Assembly (NCBI GenBank): GCA_024500155.1
Contig: CM044869.1
Location: 31,928,501 to 31,992,500 of the forward strand
Source: Chenopodium formosanum
Taxonomy: Eukaryota > Streptophyta > Magnoliopsida > Caryophyllales > Amaranthaceae
Direction: 5' to 3'
Length of the DNA stretch: 64,000 nucleotides
Under the pieces are notes generated by a model. It was not told where the DNA came from, did not search any database, and was given only the letters and a program-made list of their open reading frames with translations. Shown piece by piece: positions 21,001-33,900 of the stretch. The translations under genes and the position numbers were made by a program. Numbering within the stretch: position 1 is the first letter of the stretch; each line of letters starts with the position of its first letter.

Positions 21001-24000
21001 AAGAGACATCACAGTTGAGCTTCCACCAATTTTGTCTTGGTGGCCGCCAGGATGGAAAGGTGGGCAGATTGGTGGTTGAGGATGACAGGTTACTATCTCT
21101 TGAAGTGTGAAATTCCCAGGCTAAAGCTTGGGCTTCAAGGATAAGTTGATCCTGTGGTTTTTGAGAGAGAAAACTCCTTTTTTATGAAGCCAGAGCTTCC
21201 TTATAATGAAGGAGAAGGGTTTGCCATGGGAGAGATATTGGACAATGAGGAGGGGGCATTTTGAGGTTCTTGGTAAGCCAAAGCTCAGTGGGGTGGGAGA
21301 AAAAATCTGGGTTCACATGGAACTTTCCCCAAATTTCCCTTGCTACCGTACAATCCCTAATTCTCAGGGGAATAGTGGCAGCAAGCAAAACTGTTATCTG
21401 AAACAAAATTCCTTCTATATAGAGTACCCTTATATGGTAATCTATCAAGAAAAGCAAGCCAAATAAAAATCTAACTTTAGGAAGAGTTGCAAATTTCCAA
21501 ATCCAAGTTCACCGGGAAAACTTTTGATGGCATTCATAGCTTTTTTGAAATCAAATTTTTTGTTTGAAGTGAAGTTTGAGAAAATGAAATCATCCAAGGG
21601 AGGGTTACCAACATGGATAGGAATACTAGTGCAAACATTCAAGATCTGCTCCGGGATTACAAAAGAAAGATTACCAAAATTCCATTGATATGTCTCAATA
21701 CATTGATTAAGCATAATATCCTCTTCCCCCTTATTTAAAGGCCCTTGAATCATACATCTAGGAGAAGAATTACCCGTCTAATTATCATAACAAAGAAGGA
21801 TGTGTCTCCCTTCCCCCACTCCCCATTGAATATTCTGTTTGAAAACCTCCCAAACTTTCCCCATACCCTTCCAGAAATGTGAGCCGTACTTAAAAGATCT
21901 GAACAGATTATTACTCTTAGTGTACTTATCTTTTAGCACTCTCACAGCAAGGTTGTTTTCCTGATTTAACATTCTCCACCAAAGCTTTAACATGTAAGCC
22001 CTATAAAGAGTACTAGCACACCTAATACCCAAACCTCCTTCCTCTTTAGGTCTAGCAATTTTTTCTCACCCCACAAGATGAATCCCTCTACTAGAGTCCC
22101 CTTTTCCCCAAAGAAAGTTGTTGATTTTTTTGTTGAAGGATTTGAGAGTGTGTTCAGGAATGAGCATACACTGCATATAATAGTTAAGGAGAGTGTTAGA
22201 GGACAAAATTCACAAGGTAGAGTTTCCCAGCCCTAGATAGAAACTTGGACTTCCAGGTGGCTAGCTTTGAGTGGATTTTTTGAGGTATGAACTCCACTTT
22301 TGCTTTGGAAGGTCTGGTGGTGCTAGAGATTGGAAATCCTAAATAAGGACTCAGATTTTCGGTTTCTTTGATGTTGATAGAATCTGAGAATAATTTTCTA
22401 TCAGCAAGAGAAGTGCTTTTTGAGAAGACCTTACTCTTAGCATTGCTTATAGTAAGAGCAGTGTTTTTTGAGAAGAAGACCTAAATAAGGACATATCACA
22501 AAATTGATCTAGCACTTCCTTTAGCACCATGATATTTTCAATTGAGGTTTCCCCAAAAAGCAAAATATCATCGGCAAAAAGCAAGTGGAAGATCGGATTA
22601 GTCTTTTTCTCCATACAGAAAGGAGTCCATACCTTTTTATGAACAGTTTCATGGATCAACTTGGAAAGTATTTTCATAGCAATGATAAAAAGGTATGGTG
22701 ACATGGGATCGCCTTGGCGAATTCCCCGGAGAAGCTATGAGTAGGAATGCCATTAACAAGCACAGAAGAAGACACTGATGAAATACAACTCAAAATAAGC
22801 TTGATTGGGGGGGGGGGGGGGGGTTTAAGACCAAAATTTATAAGGGAATCACGGACAAAATGCCATCCCAATTTGTCATAGGCTTTTTCAAGGTCTAATT
22901 TAAGAATAAACCACCCCTTTCTACCTTTCCTATTCCTCCTGGAATGAAGAATTTCATTGACAATACTGACATTTGTCTCCGTACCCCTACCTGGAAGAAA
23001 GCTATTTTGGTTTAGGGAAATTCTACTAGGCACAAAAACCCTTAACCTATAAGCGAAGATTTTTGCCACAATTTTATATATGGTATTGCAAAGACTAATT
23101 GGGCGAAATTGAGAGATACAAGAGGGATCATCTTTTTTTGGAATGATTGCAATGTGAGTTTTATTGATGACAGGAGGAATCACTCTCTCAGCAAAAATTA
23201 AATAGCTTAGTATATAGGAGGAATCACTCTCTCAGCAAAAATTAAATAGCTTAGTATATCTCAGCAATAATTAAATAGCTTAGTAATGCAGAAATTTAAA
23301 AAGCTTAGTATCTTCATTAAATATATCTTTTGCAAATTCTTTTAAACTTTTAATGTGGTTTTTATTTCCTAACAACCTTGATTCCTTGCATTTTTTTTTT
23401 GTTGTCTTCTTTAAGAGATGGAGATCTTTTGTGGCCTCTGTCTATGGATATGTTATGTAAATTTTCATATAGCCTTGTTGATTATAGGTTACTATGTTGG
23501 CAGGTATTGATGCTATTGGTGGTGTTCGATTGCCGTCTGGATTTTGTGGTGTCATTGGATTTAGAGCGTCACATGGGTCTATTTCACAAGCAGGGATTAT
23601 TCCTGTTTCACCAAGTCTTGATACAATAGGTATGTGTTTATTAGTTTCTTGATAAATATTTATCTAACTTATTTAGTTATCATGTGGTTGAGATACCTAG
23701 AGAACCATACTTACAAAGTGGAATCTACAGCTGTGAGGAAGATGATGTTATGAAATTGATCTACTTTAGTAAAGCTTCGTGCCTAAGAATTTTAAAATAA
23801 AGATTTGGTGATTTCAATCCCAAACTCTTGATTTGTTTCTTGTCTAAAATTGAAAGAAAGGATATGTTAGATTAATGGAACTCATAAGATGTACAATTAC
23901 TCGATGTTAATTTGAGTAGGTTTGGTCAACACTTAAAGTCAACATATCTTTGACCTATCCATATAATGTTTTATGTTAGATTATATGACTATTTTGATGC

Positions 24001-24877
24001 GAGGTTAGTTGGGTGCTGAAGGACTCTTGATGTGCTAAAAAACTACTAGGCATTATCCTAGTCCAATTAGGATAATTCGTATTTTTTAAATGTTTTATTA
24101 TGTGGCTTTATTAGTTTATGAAGGATTGATTTTTACGTGTAAAAAAAGATGCATTTTATCATCTAAAAAAAGATGTATTTTACTATTTTGGGAGGCTTAG
24201 CCTAGTTAGGTGTTTATTTTCTATGCTAATTAGGATTCTTTGTTAGATTAATCTAGGATTTATGTTGCCTACATATAGGGCTCTAGGATGTTATTTTATG
24301 TGTGTAATTAAGATAAATAGATTTAAAGTATTGTGATAAAAATTATGAGAGTAGGTGAAATGCTTATTTGACCAAATCTTGCAATTCTAGTTTGGTTTAT
24401 TATTTGGTTTGTTAGATCAAATCGTTTAGTTTAGGTCTGTTTGACTCTAAATCAAATACCTATATTTTGTGAAGACTGTTTGTTGCACCAAAATCATATT
24501 AATCAACTGGGGACTGTTTGGTTCAAGAAATCGAAAGGAAAGGGAAGTTGGCCAAACTCACTAATTTCCCTAGCATGTTTGGTTCAAGAAAGTTAGGAAA
24601 TACATTTAGTCTTATGGGAGTTTTGTGTTGAATGGGGAATATCAATCTGACATGAGGTATGACTAAACAAGTTTGTCATTGACTTGCTTAGATAGCTAGA
24701 CATAATACTGAATAATGAAATGATTTGGTTCACGTGGTTTTTTTAATTCATTTTCATAATTGATTTTTATTTTATTTTTATTTTTTTAAAACTGTTGTGT
24801 CTTTTCATTAGAAGAAACTTTTCACTATGTGTCTTTTTTCATTTTGTTCTACTCAAAAAAAATCTATCATTAACTTT

Positions 24878-24918
<41 letters not shown>

Positions 24919-27900
24919 TTCTACTTACTACCCAAGTACCCATTTGTATATTATTATTTTCCACTCACTTCTACTTTGTTTCATTTTGGCAAATCTCCTA
25001 TACTAGCTTATCACTCTTACCCTACCTTTTTTTACATTTTTCCGCTCTCTCCCCTACCTTATCTACCTTTCTTACACTCACCCATCTTTTTACTCTAACC
25101 CTTATATTTTATCCACCTTTTTTCATCCACACATTCACCTTTTCTAAAAATTATAAAGTATGTTAGTAGTTTACTCTCATTCTGTTTGGGGTTGTTTTGG
25201 AAAGTTTTGACTTACTGTTACTTTGCTCCACTTTTGGCAAACTCCTTTTACTTTTTACCCCACACTATTTACACCTTTCCACTCACTTTCTAATTTTATC
25301 CACCGTTATCTTACTCCCACCAACTTTTTACTTCATGTCTTAAGTTGATCCACACACACACACACAACCCCCCTACACACACACACACCATGCGATATGA
25401 TTATGAGCATTCTTTAGTTTTTGATTTTTGAGCATCTGGGGGGGGGGGGGGTCAGTTTGAAAAACAAGACTGGTCTCACTTTTGAATTCCTCCTTTAACT
25501 AGCCCTCCGTGCTCTCTTTCTTCATGTATCATGTGATGTGAAACTCTTCACCCCCCCCCCCCCCCCCCCCCCCCTCCCCTCCCAAACTACCTTTCTTACC
25601 CACAATCAGTTATATTTAGTCCTTTTCTTTCAAATATATATACTGACTGTGAATATGCATTCCTAAAATTAAGAGGAGAATTATTTGAGGAGTTAGTATA
25701 TTTATATTGGCAACTAAATTATTCAATTGTTTGAATTTCACAGGTTTTTGTGCCAAGGATCCTGACGTGCTACGGCGGGCTGTTCATGTTGTGATGAAAC
25801 TTCAATTTGCAGCTCAGCGAAGTCCTAGGCAAATAATAATTGCTGATGACTGCTTTGAGCTGATTAAACTTCCTGTTGATCAAGTGATTCAGCCTGTGAT
25901 TAGATCTACGGAGAAGTTGTTTGGAAGTATGTTTTCACGTCCTTTGTGTAGTTGTCTGTCTTATTTTGATTTAGTCATTGAAATTTGACCTAATATTGCT
26001 GTATAATATTTTTATAGATCACTGTCTCACTGATAAAGTAACAATGCCACCCCTTCCTTTCCTCCTCTACATTTTAATCCTTTTATTGTCTGATTTTACG
26101 TTAGAATTTAATGTTAAGGGGATCCTTCTGATCCCTCTATAGTTGTTGAGGAGCCTGTTAACCTCTTAATTTCTGCTCTGTTTAATTCACATAAAGGGAT
26201 GAGGATTTAACATGTGTATTTTCTGGTTGTCTTACTGAGGCAGTGAAAGCACACTCTGTGGATTCTAGTTGTGATTAGCATGGCATTGCTGACTTAAGGT
26301 GGCACAAGGGACTGTAGGGATCTAAAGGCGTTACGTAATAGCCTGTCTATAGCTTGTGAAATCTACAGGTACAGGGATGCATGATGCTATAAGCAAGTGT
26401 GTACTTTCCCAGGGATAGAAGAATCAAATATAGAATTAAGTATTTTCAGTGAAGTGCTAATTATGATTAGAGAGAGTGAATGTATAGATTGGATTTCTAG
26501 TTGTAGATAATTTTTGAGTATTAACTTTTGGTATAAATTGATTGGGAAGCTCAGTGGGTTTTAAGTAGGCCCTTTATTCAAAGCATCCCCTGATGCCAGC
26601 TTCGCCAATGCTGTTTGAGCATTTCTATCTTTGTTAGGTGCTTCAAAGTGTAATTGTTTAGGGTGAGATACTAACATGTTTACAAATTGGGATGTCATAT
26701 TGGGGTCCTTAAAGTCTATCAATGTTTGAAAGTTCAGGGTATGGTTTTTTTTTGGTGGATCAACTCCCTATGGGGCCCTTGCTGTTATCAGAAATTAGTA
26801 TTTTTAATAAATTTACTAAATTGTGATAGTTGCTGACAGTCTTAGTCCGCAATATCTCTTTTCTGGTTTCTTCCTCTTCACTTATCATCTATCTCTCTCT
26901 ATTCCCCCTTCCCTCTGTATTCGTATGTCTTGGGAATGTTATGGGCTTTATTTGGTTTCAATTGTACTTCTCGACTCTCTAGATTCTGAGACTTCCTTAG
27001 GCTATGCTTTTGTTGTATAGCATGATTGACTCGCTGGTTTTCTCTGCCCCTCTTCAGCATCTTAAGACATTGTTTAGTTCAAATCATTTTGAGTCCTCAT
27101 TCTTTCTATTCTTACCTTGAAAGTTCATTCTCTCTTTGTTTCATGTTGGCTTTCGGAAAATTTAAGGCGTGATGATAGCATGTAGATTCAATCTATATTA
27201 ATACCAATTCTCTAAATTATCATTGAAGTAATTTTGACATGAGGAGGTGCACTTAGTATTTGTTTCAAGTGCGATGACTAGTGATGAAAAAATATTACGG
27301 TATCATCTATCTTGTGTCCCTTGAATAAGAAACATCTAAAAGGCAAAGTACTGAAAATTCTTGTTGAAAACTTGTGCTCAAATGTTGGTTTATGTTCTTA
27401 GTTGTTGCAGCATCATCATCATGATTCATTTTGTGTAACTCTGTATCCATGAATTTAATTAGTAGTATTTCAGGGCAAGTACTAAAGCATGAAAATCTCG
27501 GAGCATACTTAAGTTCAAAAGTTTCAAGCTTATTGGAATTGTTTGCTAAGAAAAATAACGATCCAGTGAAGACATCTACAATAAATCTGCTTGCACATGT
27601 GATGCAGTCCCTTCTAAGGTATACATTTTGTCTAAAAGCTCATTAATTCTGCATGCTTGTAAAATTACTTCATATTATTATTGTAAATTATGTGGAGAAT
27701 ATCTATCATGACAGAGTTTAGTAATTTTTTTTTGATTGATAATACTTGGACATCCTTATTGCTGTTTGCAATAGTACAAATGTTAATGCAATTCTTATCT
27801 TTTAATACACATTTCATTAGTTTGTTTTTATTATCGATTCCTGCATAGATATTGAAATTGTATGTGCTCTATTGACATTATGCCTTCAGGATTGATAAGA

Positions 27901-30900
27901 TTATTCTTCTGATTAGATTTACTAAAAAACAAAATAGGGTTTTTCCTAGGAGCTTTCTAGAGTCAAATTCTCTCATTCTGAAGAACGCAGATTAGCATCT
28001 CTTTATACTGTATATCTATGGCAAAGGATTTAACTGAGCTGGTTTTCACTTGCTGATTGCGGTGACACTTAGCTTTGAATCTCATGTTTTTTTTTCCATT
28101 TTGTCTATTATTCTTCCTTTGGTCCCCAAGCGTTGCTCCATGGATGGAATTTGTGCATCCCACTGCACCATTTTCCACCTTAAAAACCTTAATTATAAAG
28201 AGTTAAAATTATAAAAAGTCAATATTACAACAAGACGAATCTAATTATACTCCACATGACTATGTTTATTTACGTAAATCATAATTTGAGGTTGAAGAGG
28301 ATTTGTGAGAATAGTTTCATAAACAAATGATGCAATATTTAGGTAACACAGGAAGTGTTAATTTGAATTATTTATCCATTTTAGTAATGTATCTAGGATT
28401 AGGTGGGTTCTTTTATCCAAATTCTGTTATCCATGTTAGTAATGTATTTCTGACTGGGTGATTGATCCATCAAGTATTCAAGTGTAATGTACTATTAGTA
28501 CTAATATTATTATCTTTGTGTATATAGCTCTGGTGTTTTTTCCTTGCCCTTTTCTATGAAGATTAAGTGTTTTTTGGACATGTTCTCTTTCTCTAATGGT
28601 AATGATAATGATGAAGACTCAATGATTTTCTTTTAGTATAGTTGACTTTATCTGAAATCTGATTACAGGTATGAGTTCAAGGAAAATCATGGAGAGTGGA
28701 TTAATTTGGTGAAACCTGATGTAGGTGCTAGTATTAGAGCATTGTTTCATGAAGGTAATGTGATTGATGAGAGTGAGATTCAAAAGATGCACCGAGTTAA
28801 AACTGAAATGCGGCTTGCACTCAACTCTCTTTTGAAGGTATGGATCCCCATTTGATTATATAATATCCATGTTTAAACAGTTGTTGTCTCACTTTCTCAA
28901 AAATTCTTCTCTAATAACCTAACTAGTGGACTAAAATAACTATAATAAGACCCCCTTAAAAGTTGTGGTGTACATGGTCCTTTTGCAGGATTCTTAAATT
29001 GGAAGATTAATGGGCATAAGAATTGACGGAAAAGTAATCGAAACCCAAGTATTAGCCTGTTGGCTGCTCAAAGTTATGTTATTTTGAAATAGGCCTACTG
29101 GTCTGATTGGCTGCTCACATTGCAGGCTGACTTTCAATGGTCATAAATTTTCAATTCTTGTCAAATCAGGCTTGTTACAATTGTTGAAAAGCCATTGAGA
29201 CTAACTTTTACCTTTAACTTGAAATTGTCCTTTATGTGTTAAGTGCTTTGGAAGATGTACCTCTACAAAGTAGACCCTTTGCAAATGAATTGCACTTTGC
29301 TTTCTCTATTCCATAAACCTTCTTTGTTTCTTTAGATCCACATTCTTGAACTCCTAGGCCCTTAGTTTTAAAAAGCGCGCCTTAGGCGTGCCTAGGCGTA
29401 AGGCTCACAAAGGCGCAGGTCAGTGTGCTTTACCATTACAGGCGCAAGCTCCTACCAAAAGCGCGCGCCTTGGTGCGCCTCAAACTGCCTTTGCCAAGGC
29501 GCAAGGCGCTGCGCCTAGGTCGCTTAACAGTCAAACGCGAGAGAAAATGAAGATTTGAGTTAAATCTACAGAAAAAGACCAAAATTTTTGCAAATTAAAA
29601 CTTACCCAGTCTTTGTTTTACAATTTCGAACAAAAACCCTCAATTAATTGCATGAATTAGCTTTAATTTTTACCCCCAAATCAAAAGCCCTAAATATCAG
29701 AAACCCTAATTTGCGAATTCTGAGTTAGGGAAATAGCTGTGATTCCGGTGGATTCTGGCACCGGAATCATCGCATTGTCGCGGCAAGCTCTCCCAGGTCA
29801 ATCTTCCTTTTTTCTCTTTCTTTGATCTTTCTTTTTCCTCCTCCTTCGATCTTCTTTCTATCTTTCTCTCTCCTCACACCCCTTTCTGACGCAAACCACC
29901 CTTTTTTTTTTTGTTTGTTTTCCTTTTAAGACTTTATACTAACCTCATTTCTGTTTTTTTTTTTTATTAAAAAAAGTCTGTTAAGCTTTTTATTTAACCA
30001 ATTTTAATTTTTTTTTTCTTTAAACATACATAATACTTCGTACTAAGAAAGCAGTAATATATATATAAATTAAAAATTAAAAATTATGCGCCTCATATAC
30101 GAAAGGCGCGCGCCTGCGCTTTGCGCCTAGGCTCCAAGGACCTTTTGCGCCTCGGTGCGCCTCACGCCTTTTAAAACTAAGCCTAGGCCATTTGCTTGCC
30201 TTTAGGTGTTTCCGGTTGTTCCTACACATAAGATTAAACAATAGGAGTTCGAGTACGAAATAAAAAAAAAGCCAACAAATGAATTGAAACTGGGCACAAA
30301 CCATTAGAAGCAGGTTGAACATCTAATGAAAAAAAAGGAAGAAAACAAGGGGAAATATGCATTGAAAATTTGTGAGATGGTTGACAACTTGACATACACA
30401 TCCAAGATTTAGTTCTAACTTTCAACTTGATCAGCTGCTTTAGTGGAATTTTCCCGCATCTTACACGAAAGAAGGGCACATGGAAAGAGAGAAAGGGAAT
30501 TGAGGATGTTGATGTAGTGACTTGACATGGAAAGAGGGAAACGAGGACATTCCTGACATTCGACGATTCTCGTTATTGCCTCATTTTGGACGTTTCAGCT
30601 CTATGTAGCTTCTGGATAAGAAATAGCTGGTGTAAGTCTGGCTTGGCTAGTCATATGCCTTGAATGGATGACCAATAAGCAAACCTTAATGACCACCTCC
30701 AGGAAAATAGAACATTCCAATTCCTCAATCACTCATGAATGTCTGTTCTATGCGAATAGTTTCATAAAGATGGTTAGCTAGACGCCAATGAAGGCCAATA
30801 TACTGGATGGGTGATTGTTAACACTTCAGCTTGCTTATACACAGAGTAGAAAATACACTTTATTGCTCTAATATATATTTATATGGGCCAGATTGGCGAC

Positions 30901-33900
30901 TATGGAACTAGTAATAGTGATTGGCGAGTATGGAGCTAGTAATAGTTATTAGCGACTGTGGAGCTAGTTTGAATTATTTGCTTAAGTGTGATAATGCCTG
31001 ACTACCTGCTGACTTATCTACTATTGATGAATTATTTGAGCAGGATGATGGATTGCTGGTTATCCCTACATTTGCTGATCCTCCCCAAAAAGTTGGTGGA
31101 AAAGAGATGTCATCAGAAACTTATTTGAGCCGTTTAAATAGTCTACAATCTATTGCCAGCTTATCAGGATGCTGTCAGGTAAGCTATTGGCTTTTTTTAA
31201 TCTCTCTCTGTCTCTCACTCTCTCTCTGGCTTTTATTTACTAATTTTTGACTTTTATGTGGTGAATTGTGATCGTTCAGGTTATCAACTTCCTTATATGC
31301 TTTGTTTTGTCACTCAATGCAGGTTGCGATACCTCTTGGATATCATAACAAGTGTCCACTTTCAGTGTCGTTTATAGCAAAGCATGGAGGTGATAGATTC
31401 TTGCTTGACATTGTACAAACCATGTATTCAAATATTCAGGAGCAAGTAGAAGTTCTTTCTAAATCAAAATCTACCTCCAATTCATACAGCCGGGAAAGAT
31501 CTGCAGAGCTTGCGAAAGAAAAGGTCAAGCAGCTAATTCCCATGTTTATTTTCTTGTTTATGATGGTACAATTGGCTGTAAATTAAAAGTGATGGCTCAT
31601 GGTCAGGTCTGAGTTATTTTACTTAATTCTCATGAATAGAAGAATGGGGATACAGTTTTCAGGAGACTGTTAATTATCCCCTAGGGAAGCTAATCAAAAT
31701 GAGAAGATACCCTACAAGGCTACAATGTGAATAAACCAAACTTAAATTTTGTGCCAGCCCTTGTCAGAATTTAATATTGGCAAAATAAAACCTACTCTAA
31801 ATTCATTTTTTTTTTATAGGAAATTTTCACTTTTGCTACCACTCAAAACACCCCTCTTTCACTTTTGCTACCCATCTAAAATTTTATTTTATTTTGCTAC
31901 CACCTAAAATCACATAATTTAATTTTACTACCACTTAACGGAATCCGTTAGGTCTCTGTTAAGTTTATTCAAAAAATAAAATAAAAATTAAAAAAATCTA
32001 ATAAATAAAAATAAAAAACCCAGCACTGCCTATCCTCTCCCGCCAGCCACCCTGCCGGCGTCGGCATCGGCGGCCCACCCCACTCCCTTTCCTCCACCAT
32101 TCGCAACCCGCCATCACCTTCTCCCACCCAATCGAACCCTAACCAACCTAGACCCACCGCTTAAACAACTAAACCCACCACCCACCTAAACCCTCGTGGC
32201 CTCTCCTCTTCTCCTTCTTGAAAACCCTCGTTTCTTCTCCATACCCACACACTCAAACCTAGATCTACCACCTTAACCCACCTAAAACCACCCACTGATT
32301 CGACCGAATACCCATCCGAACCCGCCCACCTAAAACCAACCACCACAAACGGCCAAATCCACCATCATAACCCAAAACTTAAAAAAAAAAAATAAAATTG
32401 AAAACTAAAACAAGAAAACATACCTTTAAAATTGAAATTGGCTTTCATTTTCACCTCGAATTTGGTTTAATAAGGCCAAATTCGACCATGAAATCTCTAG
32501 ATTTAGAGATTTCATAGTCGAATTTGACTTTAAAAACCATTAATTTGCATGAAAGATGGCATGAGAAGAGCATGAGAAAGAGAGGCGTAAAGGAGAAGGA
32601 GAAAGAAAGAGAGCAGTGAGAAATTGAGAATGGTGGGGGAAAGAGAGCAGTGAGCGCGAGGAAGAGGAGAGAGAAAGGAAAATAACGAGGTGTGACGACT
32701 TAGGGTTTCGGCTTTAGGTGCTGGCCGCCGGCAAGGGGGGAGGGGGCTAGGTGTTTTTTGGTGGCTGGTTTTTTTTATTATTTAATTATTTTTTTGGTGG
32801 CTGACGGGGAGGCAGTTACGGTGGCTGAGGAGGGAGGGGTGGCCGGAAGGTGACAGTGAGGGTGGCTGGATCTCACTAACGGAAATAATAACTGAAATTT
32901 TTAAGTGGTAGTGAAATTTAAATGATGTGATTTTAGGTGGTAGCAAAATGAAATTAAATTTAGATGGGTAGCAAAAGTGAGAAAGGGGTGTTTGAGTGGT
33001 AGCAAAAGTGAGAATTTCCTTTTTTTATTTTGCATTTCAATCTTCTACTTGCTTAGATTTTTTTCTTAAGACTGGTTTTGATTTTGAAAATGCTTTTTCT
33101 TCCAACATGCAAACTATTGGCAGTAGCATCAACCTTATAGCCACATTAGAATTTCTCATATCACTTTAAATTCTTTTGTTATTCAATCATCTTTTCATTC
33201 TTATTTTATAGATGCATGATACCCAACTCTTGAATAAAATTTGAAAACTGCTATTTTACAAAAAAATATGCCTTGCCTATGTGATGTATGCACACCTTGC
33301 TTCACCTCATTTGTGGTGTCTCTGAGCACCTTACCCATATTAAATCTAAGATGATTCTCTCTCATTGTATTTTTATAATGCGTTTCCTTAAATTAAAAAG
33401 ATTGCTCTTGCTTTTTCTCCTTCTCTAATCTCCATTTCATGGACTTTTTGTTTCCATGGATTGCTATGTTTAGGTATAGAATAGAGGGAAATCAGCATTA
33501 TCTTCTTCTTGCTAGACTTAAAAAGTTAAATGTACAACCTGAAATCTGTTGCAATGGGCCTTTTAACAAGTGACATTCATCATTAGGCAACACATCACAA
33601 AGCACCTAATCTTTAGTTGAGCCAATAGATGAAGCTTATATAGTCAAAGGGGTAGAGTTAAACTAGTGTATAAGGGCTATAGAAGAAACATTGGTGCGAG
33701 AACTCTTCTTACCATGTAAATCCAAGAAGTTTTGTTTTTTTTTTTTTTTTTGTTTTTTTTGTTTTTTTTTTTATTACACAAAAAGAAGCTCTTTAGGGTG
33801 CTAGTGATTAATGAAATTAAAGCTTCCTACCTATTATTGTCTCTTGGTTTATTTTTGATAGTGTCGTCGCATGTTTAAAAGCTCATAGGAATACTTGTGA

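Noticed and set aside
24508..24660. Possible MITE with 'ctgtttggttcaagaaa' words
   Set aside because: The two words are direct, not inverted, repeats and no target duplication was seen.
25352..25390. Repeated CA units considered as a CRISPR-like or satellite array
   Set aside because: Simple dinucleotide repeat only, with no spacers.
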